DNA from: Chrysogorgia sp. JL179-B06
Lineage: Eukaryota > Cnidaria > Anthozoa > Scleralcyonacea > Chrysogorgiidae
Assembly: GCA_035772405.1 (NCBI GenBank)
Contig: JAYKKM010000471.1
Location: 1,504,501-1,568,500, forward strand
DNA: 64,000 bases
Direction of reading: 5' to 3'
Shown here one piece after another: positions 47,601 to 60,183 of the stretch (position 1 is the first letter of the stretch; each line of letters starts with the position of its first letter). A program made the translations under genes and the position numbers. A model generated the notes under the pieces. The model saw nothing but the letters and a program-made list of their open reading frames with translations, made no database searches and was not told the origin of the DNA.

Positions 47601-50600
47601 ACTTATCTGCAGCTAGTGGGTATAAAGCCCCTTAACCAGTCATCGCAAGAACGTGCTCGCAACTCGCGGTCAATATTAGAATATAAGCTCCAATTTTTAG
47701 GTCTGAAAACGGAGTTTACAGAAGCTTGTCTCAGGCCTCTGTTGATTTTGGAGCCGAGACCGATGGAATCTAACGCTGACCAACTGAGCAAGTTCTTGCG
47801 TACCTACCTCCACTTATCCAGCTGATATATTTGCTATTCGGTTGATAAAATTTATCCAGTGTAGTTATTTTAGTTTTAGTTTATTTATCACTCTTTTTCG
47901 GTGAACCGAATACCCCCAACAGGCTAGAAGCCCAATTGATAGGGGTTCCCGAGGGCCTACGATTTAAGGTCGTTATCCGAGAATGTTCGGACGGATAGCG
48001 CCTGTTCACTTGCTGTGTTTTAGTTCGGAGAACTCTCCGCTGCATAGCGAGTTATTATATTTTTGCACTGGAAATATATTTGTACTGAAATATATTTTTG
48101 TATTGGAAATATATTTTTGTATTGGAAATATATTTTTGTACTGAATATATTTTTGTACTGGAAATATATTTGTACTGGAAATATATTTTTGTACTGGAAA
48201 TATATTTTTGTACTGGAAATATATTTGTACTGGAAATATATTTTTGTACTGGAAATATATTTTTGTACTGGAAATATATTTGTACTGGAAATATATTTTT
48301 GTACTGGAAATATATTTGTACTGGAAATATATTTTTGTTCTGGAAATATATTTGTACTGGAAATATATTTTTGTACTGGAAATATATTTGTACTGGAAAT
48401 ATATTTTTGTATTGGTAATATATTTGTACTGGAAATATATAGTTGTCCTGAAAATATTATTTTTGTTCTGAAAATAAATGTTTGTACTGGAATAAATAAA
48501 GTTTTGTTCAACAATAAATAATTTTGTGTTGCACTTGTCCATATCACATGAACGTGCAGAGATACGAAATTTATCTTCGAGTGTTGGTAATATTATCATC
48601 ATGAGAAGATAAAATTCATATTCCCAAGCGCCCATGCAATGTTCTCATGTGTATTATATTGCAATCAATGAAATATAGCCATGATGATATATTCACATGT
48701 CAATATAATTTCTTTTCTGAATGGGAGGAAACCTAGTATTTCATCGATATCGTGATGAAATATAAAGCGTAAAGTGACTTAACGTTTCACTGTCTGATGA
48801 AGGTTTACTTACTAGTGATAAAGGTTTCAAGTGAAAACAAAGCGTAAAAAACAACGTATTGAAAAAAGATGCAGTAAGTAGCAGTCAGCTGCAGTTAATA
48901 GTACTGTAGCATTATGGCAAAGGTAAAAATCACGCTATATATAAATGTCACGAAAGCCAAAATTCATGCTATGTTAAAGTGCCACTACGATTAAATTTTT
49001 ACCTATCGATATTTTTACGTATTTATAAAGCAGAGCTGCTAAATATTACTTGGTCGAAACCGTTTTGCGATTCGACGATGGCAAGTATTATTTTTCTTAC
49101 TTCGAATCTGGAGTTGTTATGTCCGCCATTAATCGTTCATGTTCTCGACCAGCGTAACGAAGTGACGTCAGATTCTCAACGCGAAGACTCCACGTGGCTA
49201 ATTCTTCAAGTAAATCAAGGTTTTTTCAAATTCTTCGTCTGAAAGGCTGGACATTTCATCTACTTCTCGAAAAAAACAAGAAAACAAATAACCTCGAGCG
49301 AAATTCAGGCGTAGCATTGAGAATCTGACGTCACAAACAATATTACCTTTTGAAATTGCGGGCTCACTTGTAACACGTTTTTAGTAATGGTGGCCTAAAT
49401 AATAGTGATTTCAGAGCTCAAAATACTTACTTCAAAATACCATTTTTTAGTTTTTTTTTACATCGATGATCACTTTCGACTCTGAAATACTATTCTATGC
49501 TAAAGAAAATCTAAAAGACGGTGGTGAATTTTCATCGTAGTGCCACTTTAAGGAAGGTTGTGAGAATTTGAAATCCTTGCCGGAGGAATGATGGACACTT
49601 TTTGAAACTCTGTGTAACTGGGCATCTTGTGGGGGAAAACTCCGACATTTTCCGACAAGGTAAGACTCGATGACATTCATCTTACGGGCCACGACAGTGG
49701 GCGCGTGCGGTGACTATAATTGTTAAGCAAGCAACACTTCTGCAGGTGCACGTGTGCCGCAGAATCATCAAAGATTTACATTGGGAAAAGGTGGGTGAAT
49801 GCTGCCCAACTGATCTGAATTTTTTATGTGAACGTTAAAAATGAATATTAAATATGATTACCTTCACTTTGTTTGTTGGGATCTCTTTTGGTGATAGATA
49901 TCGAAGCCTTCCAGCCGACAAAGACATTGAATCTTGGGCTAATATCGAACTACCACAAAAGGTGCAGCTAACAAAAACTTGTTTAGAATCAACAGAGACA
50001 CCTTTTGAATGATGGTAAATATCAAATTCAGCTCTAGAGGCGAAAGCAAAACAAAATATTATCAGATAGTATTTTTTACTTTCAAAACTGCCATCTATAA
50101 ATCAACGAAACTATACTTATTCAGTGTAGATGAAGGTAGATTAGAGCGAGGTCTGTCAGATTAGAGCGAGGTGGGAAAGTATTTGTCTTAGGTTGTCGCG
50201 CAGACCGAGGGACAAAGGAGTGAGGGCTGTGCGAAAAACCGATAGGTACTTATAGTACGTATTCCATATAAGGTCATAACGGACGGGACTGGGAAGAGCA
50301 AATACGTTGCCCTAACGAGCATATACGTTGCCCTGACGAGCAAATACATTGCCCTCGTACCAGCCTCCAAGTTAATTAGATTGTAACCGACCCCAAAACA
50401 ACAAAGGTCCTAACCCTCCCACAAAGCTATAGAATATTATTCTTTTAAACTTAAATGATCTATTTACAACATAGATACAGCTTATCCTGGTAGCTAACTT
50501 AGTTTTCTTTGAAAGCGGGTAATCGAACATGCCCAAAAATATAATTTTCGTATTACGGATACCATCTTGTAAACGAACTTTCGGCCGTCTTCGACGAACG

Positions 50601-53600
50601 TTTTCTTGAGAAATAATCAACTCCCAAAGCTACAATATATATTAAAACAAAGGTAAATTATCTGTTTACAATGTGCGTACAGCTTATCCGGCGAGCGAAC
50701 GTAATTTTCTTAAAAAGAGCGGATAATCGAACATCGTAACGTGTATACGTATCCGCATGCTGGTACGAGGGCAATGTATTTGCTCGTTAGGGCAAACGTA
50801 TATGCTCGTTAGGGCAACGTATTTGCTCTTCCCAGTCCCGTCCGTTATGACCTTATATGGAATACGTACTATAAGTCCATATGGAAAAACCCGAAGGCAA
50901 ATACTAAACACTTACTGACCGAGCGGGAGGTGTTTACGTCAAAATTATTATCCTGCCCGCGGATATCGACTGTAAATGCCAAATATCCGTACTTAATATC
51001 ACAAGGATCCGTACTTTCACCAACGTTATTTAACATTCACATGACGATCTGTTACTTCACTTAAACGTTAGTAGGTACAAATATGCCGAGATTGTACTCA
51101 AAGTGACCTCCAAATCTTTCTCTAGCAGGTACTGTTATTGAAAGAGTAGATTCATTTAAGTTACTTGGTGTCGGTTGTCAAAACAATTTGAAATGGAACT
51201 AACATATACAAGAAATTACACGTAATGGAAATAGAAGATTACACTATCTTAGAGAGTGTAGGAAGGCCCATCTTCCAGCAGAAGTCGGACTTTGCAACTT
51301 ATTGTATCAAAATAAGACCCCTTTTGGAATGCACACTATCGTGTAGAGAATGAGAAGTATTGAACGTACGTAGTCCAATAGACTACCAGTCGATTCCCAC
51401 CCACGGGCTCAGTGAAAGAAATTAACTATTCGAGAAATAGAAACTATAACTCAAGATACAAGTCATCCAATACATAATCTTAATCCTACTGCATCTAAAC
51501 ATAGATATACTCATTAAAGTGCCTATGAAATGAAAAAATCAAGTTTCCATGTCTTTCCTTCGAAAGTAGATTTTGAATAATGACGAAATCTGTTTAAATT
51601 TTTTCTTTATCATTCACCGTTGTCTAGTTATAAGCATGTGAAATTTTAGGGTGATGACGTCATAAGGTGGACATGCTGTACTAGAGAAATATTAAAGTCT
51701 TGATATTTTGTGAAGTGTTTACACGAGAACTACGAAACTTAGTAGCATTTCAACTACCACAATGAGCTATGTGATAAACTACTTTTTGCGGTCACCATGG
51801 TAATAAACTATAGGCTCCAGGCCCCTGAAAAGAGTAAATAAAAACTTGCTCTAGTTTTAGTACGAGGCATTGTTTAGACAAACACTGTCATTTCTCATAT
51901 TAAGGACGTCATGCCAAATACATAACCAGAACAAATCAACAGCAGGTATCCAGAAAGCAAGAAAATTACATTTTATGAAATAAGGATAAAAGGGCCTGGA
52001 ACCAAGTATGTTTCCATGGTAACTATACAAACATCAGTGGTGAGTCGAGCACGTGAAGGACAACATTGCTGCCATGCTTCATCTTTGTGTAAGTCATCAC
52101 TGTATCAACACTTTAATATTTCTCAGGTATAGCGGGTCCACCTTGTGACGTCATCACGCTAAAATTTCAAATGCTTATAACTAGACAACGGTGAATAATA
52201 AAGAAAAACATTTCGTCATTATTCAAAACCTACTTTCGAAGGGAACACATTATGGACTATCGATTTTTTCATTTCTTAGGCACTTTAGGTAAAATAAAAA
52301 CAATGTTAGTTTAGGTAGTTTAATGTCAAAAACTGAAATTACTTAAGGTGGATTAATAAAGAGCTTATTATTATATATTAACTATAATATTCCATATTGC
52401 ATCACCGGCATTACCATATATACTGAACTCGTGGCTAAGCTCGCGGGTTAAATTCACAGCCGAAAGAGCATTTTTCGCAAATTAAACATATAAAATAGCC
52501 CCGTAATTACCTCTGGTGCCAAAGTCTCCACCTGTCCAGCAAGTCACGATAGCTGAAAAGCAAGCAAATCTTTTTAACATTTAAAAATGTGTATTTAATA
52601 TCTTAACACGATTTTTTATGACGATGCAGTCGTGTTGATCAATCTTGTATTGTAGGCATTGCTCTATAACCACGCAGGTAAAAGGGATTTGATCAAAGAG
52701 TGAAGTGTAAAACATGCTAATTTGTAATTAAGTAACTATTTATAATAATTATAATTAATAATTGATGGTTTATTTGCATATCATCGCATTGGTCATTGAA
52801 TTACAATATGCTTACAAAATGTTAAAAGATTATCAAAATACATTAAAAAGTAGAAAGGACCAACAATACTAAAACTATAAAACTATATACAATTTATGGT
52901 ATACAAACGGGTATATTAACAATATATAGGACACCCTAAAGCATTTTTGAGAATAATCACTCCAAAGGACTAAGTTTCACATAACACATCGACGGAATAA
53001 AACTGTTCTCTACATTTAGGAAGTGATAATTTGTTTTTGTTACGCAATCTACGCCCATGACCAATCTCACGTGTCGGAGGCAGGCGTTTGTGCAGCTGGG
53101 ATCTGGGTCGAGCAATCTTCTGAAAAGTCTTGATGCAAATTTCCAGCCTTCGCTGGTCAAGGCGAGACCCCCCCCCCCCCCCAAAAAAAAAAGCGTTTAA
53201 AGCATCCACATAATGAGTGTTACGGTGCAGGATTCGAAAGGCACGTCTTTCGATCTTGTTAGAAAGGTACTGGGGAAGACTGCTATGGCAGACTGCACAT
53301 GCTTATTCCAAAACCGACCTGACCAGGGAATTGTCGATAACAAGCAGGTCTGTAGGTGGGATGCCACTCCGTCGTAGCACTCGCAAAATGTGTAACCGCT
53401 TGGACGCTTTTTTCACGATAGCATTAACATCATTCCATCTGAGATGACTGTTAATAGTAACACCCAAGATCTTGAACGATGTCACGAGTTCAAGCTGCTG
53501 GTTGTTTACTTGTAATGGGGCGCAGTCGGGACTTTGCCGCAAAAAACAGATCGACATCTCCTTGCATTTTTTGCTATTCAATTTCATATCATTTTGATCT

Positions 53601-56600
53601 GCCCATAATTGGAGCTGGTCAAGATCAGTTTGTAGACATGATTCACTTCGGGTTGTTACTACTTCTGGAATCGTTACGTCATCAATGTATTTCCAATAAG
53701 TGGGATTAGCTGATTTCAGTTGTAGGTCGTTGATCATGACTAAGAACAAAACAGGTGCAGGTTTAGTTCCTTGGGGAACTCCACCATTCACATAAGCTAG
53801 GCCAGACCGTGTCTCGTTCATCTTTACTGCCTGCCGACGGTTCGAAAGAAAGTCGCATATCCATGGAATTAAGCATCTTCTTGCCCCAAGAGCAATGAGC
53901 TTCGTAATCAGGATGTTATGATTGATTCTGTCAAATGCCTTGGAAAAGTCCAAGAAACAGACTCTGAGATAATGTGAGGGGTATCCAGTGCTTGCAACCA
54001 GTTATTAATCATGCCAATAAGACAAAATGTTGTAGAAGAGCCCTTTAAGCTTCCAAACTGTTTTATGTCGATATTATGTCGGATGTCTTGGAACAGTCAG
54101 GTGACAACGAAGTCATCTAGAACCTTCGAAAGACCTCATGCTGTGAGGGCAATGGGCCGAAGTTCGTTCTCACAGGTTACTGCTTGGGTCTTGGGGACAG
54201 GTGTGAGGTCTGTATCCTTCCAAAGTGTGGGAACCTTACTTGACAATAGCGCCGGACCGATTCAACATTTTGGCCACTGGTTTCGCTAGTTCATAAGCGT
54301 ATTCTCTGATTATCCGGTTGGGATACTATCCGGGCCATGAGCTTTAAAGGGTTTTACTTTGAGTAACTTGGAGCAGACTTCAACATGTGTAATGATTGGC
54401 GGTAGATCAGGAGCTGGGAGGAAGGCTGGCAAGGCGTTCAGGTTTAGGTATGGCAGGTCAGCACTAATCGATGAAAAATAATCATTGAGCATACCAACCA
54501 AATCAATACCAGATGTCGTCACACCGTCCTTAATAATGCTGATGTCGGCCGATGATTTCTTCTTATCCGTAATTTGCTTAATATAGTCCCACCATTTCTT
54601 GGGATCATTGGCTGAGATTATTTCTGCCATTGATCTGTTTTACTCGTTTAAAGTGACGAAGATTCATGTCACGGACAAGCCCTGGATGACATCCGCCCTA
54701 AAACAGTTGATTGTCGACAGACAACGAGCCTTTTACCATGGTGACCGCGCGAAATGGCTCCACTACAGGAACAAGGTGAAGAGGGAGATTTCCTTACGTA
54801 AACGTACTTACTATACGAACAAGGTTCAACATTGTAAAAGTGTTGGCTAAATCAGTGGCAGAGGTGGGTTCCTGGACATCCGTAAACTACACGTGATTGC
54901 TGCACCACCTGCCAAACGCCTCACGTGATGACTCATGTATAAAACGACGCACGACGCTTTGTTATCCCTTTCCTGTCCAAACCATAAGCACTGCTAGCGT
55001 TCGCAGTCCACTGAACAGCGCAATGGTCGGATCTACCTAACGGCGCGGTGACCACGGGGCAACTATAGAGATGGGAGAGGTTAGTTATGATCAAGTCCAA
55101 GATATTATTTCCCCTCGTAGACTCCTTAACTACCTCTGTGATGGGCGAGAAGTTCAGCGACAACCAGCGTGTTAAAATCTCCCATGATGACAATGCTACA
55201 ACATGTATGATGAACAGATTCATTGAGACATGGAAAATAGTTCTTTAGATATGATGTTAAAATGCCTTCACAGAATTTCTTAACTAGCATTACACAATGT
55301 ATCTTTCTTCTAATTACAAAAGGTACCAATCCTAGGATTTCTATTAACCTATTCAGTTTCACGTCCTGAGTTAGGAATGATCAGTTTCCCTGCCCCGCAT
55401 TGAGACCTCTCAAGAGCATCAAATATTAAAGGGACACTCCGGCCCAAATACAAATGCAGTTCATATGAAAGATCTTACTGACTTTAGATTATTTCCAAAG
55501 TTTCAGCATTCCTATCAATTTAGTTGAGAAGATATTGCTAGTTGAAGTTGAAAATTTGTGGATTTTGACGCCATATTGGTTTTGAAAATATGACGTCATT
55601 GAGTGATTCTTTATCGTCAGTGGAGTTGTTTTGATGGCGATCACATAGTGATAGTTATTGTGAATGGTCTTTGGACGAAAATTAGTCGAAATAAACTATT
55701 TAGTTCATCATGCAGGAAAGTAGAGGAGCTTCTTAGGCATAATACGAGATCACGTCACTCAGTGACGTCATATTTGAGAAACAAAATGGCGTCGAAATTG
55801 GACAAACTCTCCAACTTCAACTAGCCACATCTTCTTAACTAAATTGATAGGAATGCTGAAACTTTGGAAATAATCTAAAGTCAGTAAGATCTTTCATATG
55901 AACTGCATTTGTATTTGGGCCGGAGTGTCCCTTTAAGTTATATCCACATCCATGCCAGCTCGACATCACAGTAGTCCAAATTGTGGATCCAATTTGAATG
56001 GACCCTATAGATTTGCACTATATGTACCACTATGTACCAGTGTATAATAAAGATGCACATTTTTCCTTCAAGTTTCAGCAGCCTTTGGTGTCTGTTTCAT
56101 GAATCATCAACAGTGTGAAAAAAGTAATTTCTTTCTTAGTTATTGATGGTAGAAACAGCAGTAGACTTCCCCACTATTCTGTTGCTGCACCCAAAAATTA
56201 AGAAAGATTGGGCTTCATGTATTTAGTTTGATGTTCTATGAAACAATTAAATTCAGACAATACAAAGATTTCAGCAATATTGTCTACTGGAAATTATTTA
56301 TTCAGTCTGACAAATGAATGGGCTATTATCTAATTCAAGTAAAATAAGTACCCTGTAAGCAACTACCCTATAAAATATCAAACAGCAAGCGGGCGAGGGG
56401 TTGTTGCGTATACGTTTTTCTAGTCAAATATTTAATGAAGTCAAATTAACTGTCACACATTCAAGTATATACATTTATTCATACCTCTGTATCCAGTTGT
56501 TGACCTTTACAGATTCTCCAATAAGCTTGCTTGGCAAAGAATTGATGGCCAACAAACACACTGTTTGGATATCACCGGTCTTTAAAAGCAAAACATTGCA

Positions 56601-59287
56601 CTGCAATATTAGGGATTGTTTTCCCACGCTTTCATTGGTTGATACATGGTCACATGATATGTAACAAACAAACTGTTGCCCGGTAAGGTACAGCGGGCAA
56701 CAACTGGACGCCAGAGGGTAACATTGCAATGTTCCCCTCGTGCACACGTGATGAGCTCGTGACATGAAAATATTTTTACTGGAAAATTCCCAAACCCGCG
56801 TGTAACATATTTCGCTACCCAATCCGTTGCATTGACAAATGTTTATTTTTTTCTGCTGTTCTGTTATAATACTTTTTGCTATATAACAAATCACTTAATG
56901 ACTGGTCCATCGGCAAAACAGTGAGATTTAATTCCTCGAACCTCGATGTTTCTCGGAAATTAAATCTCACTGTTACCCTCGGGACCATTTAGTGTTTAAT
57001 GTCAGCGGTATAAAACTGCACTCTAAACTAATTATCATTCAATGACATGAGTGCAGTGCAATTTATTTTAAGTTACTGGTTAACGTATAAAAAAGTGCAC
57101 GTTATATATTATGAAATGCTCTTTTGTATGCAGTGTATAGAATAACTATTAAAATACTGTCATCCAGAGTCTGATATTCTTCTACCAAATTTAAAGTGCT
57201 ACTACAATGAAAAAATCGTCTATTCAATTCTAGAGATATTAAGGTTTTTGAAAGATGCAAATTAGATGAGGTATGACGCCAGTTTCTCACATTCACAAAA
57301 TGAATATCTCTGAAAATCTTCAAAAAAGGAATATCTCTGAAAATAACAAGCAGAATGTTTTGAAACTTTGCACATGCATGCCAATGATGAAAGTATACAG
57401 CACTGTGAATAGTATGCTGTCTGTTCCCACGGAGATCGCTTGGTGTCAGATCTCTTCTATTTGTAAAACAAAATTTGCTTATTTCAACTCTATCAAACAA
57501 TGTATACTGTCATGGAGTGCATAGATTCGAAGATTCGTGCATACGTAGATATTGTATTTTTGAGGTCTAAATTATCTTATTCTTTAAGAAAGAGACAGAC
57601 TAAGATTTTAGTTTAAAAGACTTCCGTTTCCCAGCAGTCCACTTGGCAATTACATTACACAGTTCTAAGTGCACTTACATCATTGGCATACATGCTGCAT
57701 GTGCAAAGTTTCAAAACATGCATTCTGCTTGTTATTTATTTTTATTTATTTATTTGGTTTCGCAACAAATATTAATAGAGTAGTAATTAATTAAGATTAC
57801 GAAAATTATTTAAACTAAGGTTATATTACAGGAAAACATTGAAAGTAGTGCATGTGGCAGGGTGGAACAGCGTCGCGAATTACTGCGGTCCCAAAGTATA
57901 GAAGCACACCAAGGGAAAGACCGAATTAATAAATTAGGTCGCATTATTCATCGTAATAGCACTTTATATAAAAGAGTTGTGTTGTGTATAGTCAGCGTTA
58001 AAATACAAATCGCAAAATTTAAAAGGTCGGTGTACTGACGACAGATTTACAACATAAATTTAATGTCCTTTAAAGCCAGAGTAGCGTCAAACTATGTCTG
58101 ATTTATCACCTGGTTGCGTTGGGAAATTAGTATTTGATAAATTTAAAGCATAAATTTACCATATTTATATAATTTTGCAGCAAGTTAATTCCATCTTCTG
58201 TCAACCCTAAAAATCCAACATCGGAAATTTAATAAAAGAAAGGAAAGTCCACAGACGGACGGACGGACGGACGGACGGACGGACGGACGGACGGACGGAC
58301 AGATAGATAGACACAGAGACAGACAAATAAACAGACAGACAAACGGATAGACACACATACACAGACAATATTACCTGTAACAAGAATGCCTTTGAGACTT
58401 CCAGACTTTATCATGTCCTTACATAATTCAGTTAAGAAGTTCCCTAACTGTAAACACAAAATGATACATGTAATTTAATATATACTGATAGATTTCCACA
58501 AAGCAGTTCCGTTAGTTGGAATTAAATGGCGGTTCTAAAATTTATTTCACGTTGTGATTTGTATCGAAAACATGTGGTCATGAGTACTGTGGTTGGTGCT
58601 CTAGCAGATATTATTCCTCTTGCCTTTATACATTTAAAGACGTTTTATCAGAGTAGCTCGAGCTATACCTCTCCCTACGTCTGCCCATATTTCACAAAAG
58701 ACTTTATATAGCTCTAACACGAAACTGGCACACAGTCAGTTAGAGGTCGGCCTACTATAATAGGAGTAGTGGGCATTTAGCATTCTTTAAACAGATGATT
58801 CATAAAGTGAATACTCTAAAAGGTTGATGTATACTGCCGAAATAGCAGTGTTTTAGAAGCAGGCAACCGCCGCTGTACGCCAATTCACCGCCGTCTAGTT
58901 TAAGAAATTTTTCAAAGAATACTAGTTTTATATATTGAATCCTCAGTTGTTGCCGGCCCAGTACCAACACCTGCATGCTGATGGTAATTCTATTGGAAAC
59001 TCTGAAACAGTGTGGGACTAGAAGTACTTGATCTATCTGATGGTAACATAACGTCGATATTTACAGTTGGTCAAGAGCGTGTTTTTCAACTAGATTAATT
59101 ACTAATAGAGAATGGGTCGTTTTTTACATAAAGTTACTTTGCGATAATTTAGGTATGCGATAATTTTCATAAACGAACGAAGATTGTTAATATGTCCCGG
59201 TTTGGTCTTAAAATATATGTATTCCAACACTCGAAATGTTCCTTCACCATAAATCCTTCCAACATTTAGTTTGATCGAGTGAAATGC

Positions 59288-59322
<35 letters not shown>

Positions 59323-59760
59323 AGGGCCGTATGTTGGATAACTTCATGGTAAATACGTCTTTTCCCTCGTTAAATAAAGTTTATTGTATATCTCAGTCAT
59401 TAACAAATTGACGTTCAAATTAGTATCAGACAGATACAGTCAAATTGCCACGCGATTAATGTGTATGATTATGGGGTAGATCCATAGCATCCAATATTGA
59501 TATAGACCTCTTTCATAATTCATTCAGTCTAAATATTCTTTTATATGCATGTAAATTAGCCTTTCTGGCCTTGTTACAAAGCAAAGATTCTCTGGAATTA
59601 TAGACACACGAACGAGGTCAGAAAGGCTAATTTAAATGAATATAAAAGAATATTTAATTTGGGTGCCATTATGAAAGAGGTCTATAGGAAAGGTTTACCT
59701 GATCATCTGGCAAATATTTACAAGCAAAAGCAACTTGATCTTCGATTTCAAGGTTACATC
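44657..59760 (-). CDS. MIOS: MIOS-like GATOR2 subunit, seven 3' exons
   Basis: MIOS (Mio/Sea4) is a WD40 scaffold of the GATOR2 complex that signals amino-acid sufficiency to mTORC1 at the lysosome. The exons I can place, all with AG acceptors and GT donors and compatible phases: 59699-59760 (DQVAFACKYLPDDQ), 58375-58447 (LGNFLTELCKDMIKSG), 58160-58206 (LTEDGINLLQNYI), 56485-56579 (TGDIQTVCLLAINS), 52511-52552 (YRDLLDRWRLWHQ), 49861-50033 (AEFDI, VSCTFCGSSI) and the terminal exon 44657-44838 ([20 protein letters not shown], with Cys/His of the RING-like end). The WD40 exons would lie to the right or in unread intron. The central CPxC-type zinc knuckle expected between the last two exons was not found. 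Introns are full of MITEs and a CR1-like copy. Confidence 0.85.
45007..45527. mobile_element. TTAA-flanked foldback MITE
   Basis: Starts TTAAAGTGCCCCTG and ends CAGGGGCATTTTAA. Internal inverted blocks (GACTCAACACGTG/CACGTGTTGAGTC; GACGTCA). 521 bp, in the last intron of the MIOS-like gene. Same family as 48974 and 61146 by ends. Confidence 0.8.
45601..45675 (-). repeat. tRNA-derived sequence (SINE head)
   Basis: On minus: A-box-like TGGTTAGAGCG and B-box GGTTCGAGTCC, 40 bp apart. The acceptor and anticodon stems do not pair well, so not a working tRNA. It shares GCGTCT and CAGAAGGTT blocks with 63176-63246. Confidence 0.5.
45676..48059. other. Intronic stretch without recognised genes
   Basis: Inside the last intron of the MIOS-like gene. 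A few short repeats (GTTGCAGGTTGCAGGTTGG near 45822; CCTAACCCTAACCCCCGCC near 45903, also at 62162). No coding region I can support. Confidence 0.4.
48062..48495. repeat. Minisatellite of 17/19-bp units
   Basis: More than 20 tandem copies of GTACTGGAAATATATTTTT (19 bp) or GTACTGGAAATATATTT (17 bp). Alternating unit lengths keep several frames open on both strands, which produces misleading ORFs. Intronic. Confidence 0.95.
48974..49551. mobile_element. TTAA-flanked foldback MITE
   Basis: Starts TTAAAGTGCCACTACGAT and ends ATCGTAGTGCCACTTTAA. Internal inverted TGACGTCAGATTCTCAA. 578 bp, intronic. Confidence 0.85.
50249..50881. repeat. Foldback with both inverted and direct internal repeats
   Basis: Ends ATAGTACGTATTCCATATAA and its complement, each followed by GAGCAAATACGTTGCCC-type units. 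Inside, a block of about 75 bp (50457-50532; TACAGCTTATCC, GATAATCGAACAT) recurs in the same orientation at 50658-50735. Intronic. Confidence 0.8.
51514..52288. mobile_element. Foldback MITE, about 190-bp arms
   Basis: Starts TTAAAGTGCCTATGAAATG and ends CATTTCTTAGGCACTTTAG; the right TTAA is mutated to TTAG. The arms share GTGATGACGTCA and CTAGTTATAAGCAT-type blocks. Intronic. Confidence 0.8.
52940..55400 (-). pseudogene. CR1-like non-LTR retrotransposon with internal inversion
   Basis: On minus from right to left: endonuclease remnants (IVIMGDFNT near 55190; NNILDLIITNLSHLYS, LGRSDHCAVQW near 55000), pre-polymerase and reverse transcriptase (PKKWWDYIKQITDKKK, AHGPDSIP; then MDFSKAFDRINHNIL, GVPQGTKPAPVLF, YIDDVT at 53303-53953), and a C-terminal piece to about 52957 (NYHFLNVENSFIP). 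Frameshifts and a C/A homopolymer at 53168-53192 break it. The segment 54640-54845 is in the opposite orientation. It sits in a MIOS intron. Confidence 0.88.
54640..54845 (+). pseudogene. Inverted segment of the CR1-like element
   Basis: Reads on plus as SDKPWM-type sequence (TDKPWMTSALKQLIVDRQRA, NKVKREISLRKRTYYTNKVQ). This belongs between the endonuclease and the KKWW region, which are on minus. A local inversion of about 200-290 bp explains it. Confidence 0.85.
55426..55936. mobile_element. TTAA-flanked MITE, about 135-bp near-perfect arms
   Basis: TTAAAGGGACACTCCGGCCC at the left, its complement at the right, TTAA both sides. Arms almost identical, so this is the youngest of the foldbacks here. 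A TTAA target fits a piggyBac-type parent. Intronic. Confidence 0.9.
56905..56992. repeat. Short foldback
   Basis: GGTCCATCGG-AACAGTGAGATTTAATT inverted with AATTAAATCTCACTGTT-CGGGACC around a 25-bp loop. Intronic. Confidence 0.7.
57191..57737. repeat. Truncated TTAA-type foldback
   Basis: Starts TTAAAGTGCTACTAC. Internal inverted blocks at 57341-57388 and 57684-57737 share GTTTTGAAACTTTGCACATG. The right end is replaced by TTTA-rich sequence. Intronic. Confidence 0.65.
58253..58300. repeat. (GGAC)n microsatellite
   Basis: About twelve GGAC/GGACGGAC units followed by diverged (AGAC) sequence to about 58350, in the short intron between two MIOS-like exons. Confidence 0.95.
59291..59318. repeat. 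(AT)n microsatellite
   Basis: About 14 AT units. Intronic or upstream of the first exon placed here. Confidence 0.95.
59503..59684. mobile_element. TA-flanked foldback MITE
   Basis: TAGACCTCTTTCATAATTCA at the left, its near-complement TATGAAAGAGGTCTA at the right, TA on both sides. Inner blocks (ATATTCTTTTATAT, TTAGCCTTTCTG) also pair. It ends 15 bp before the MIOS-like exon donor at 59699, so it lies against a splice site. Confidence 0.8.
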
Positions 59761-60164
59761 CTTTCTATAATAATTTAAATTTAAATGAGACCAAAAAACT
59801 GGACATTCATATTCTTAGACGATACATGGACGATCGTCAAGCTCGTATCCTCAGAAAAATGATTCTGAGTCCCGGACAGCTGTTTTTATTTGATGAACGC
59901 AAAGATATATAACATTCTCCAATAAGTCATTATGCATGTGTGACGTAAATTCCGGACATTTGCATATCAAACAAACTGATATATCTCAAAAAGAAAGCGA
60001 AGAAAGTTGAATCTTCAAAAGAAGTTACTTTATCATTTTAAAAGTTCTTCCAAATAAGACATTAAAAATTTTGAGGTTAGGGGCACTTTAAGTATAAATA
60101 GATCTCCATTTCTCGGTTTCGGTCAGTGTGCGGTTAATTAATTGCGCTTTCATTTTCGCTTCCC

Positions 60165-60183
60165 CCCCCCCCCCCCCCCCCCC
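60165..60183. repeat. Poly-C tract
   Basis: About 19 C in a row (GGGG on the other strand). Confidence 0.9.

Noticed and set aside
48006..48635. Long overlapping reading frames on both strands
   Set aside because: They are products of the 17/19-bp minisatellite.
53157..53209. Gly-rich minus frame around poly-C/poly-A
   Set aside because: Homopolymer within the CR1-like C-terminus, not a gene.
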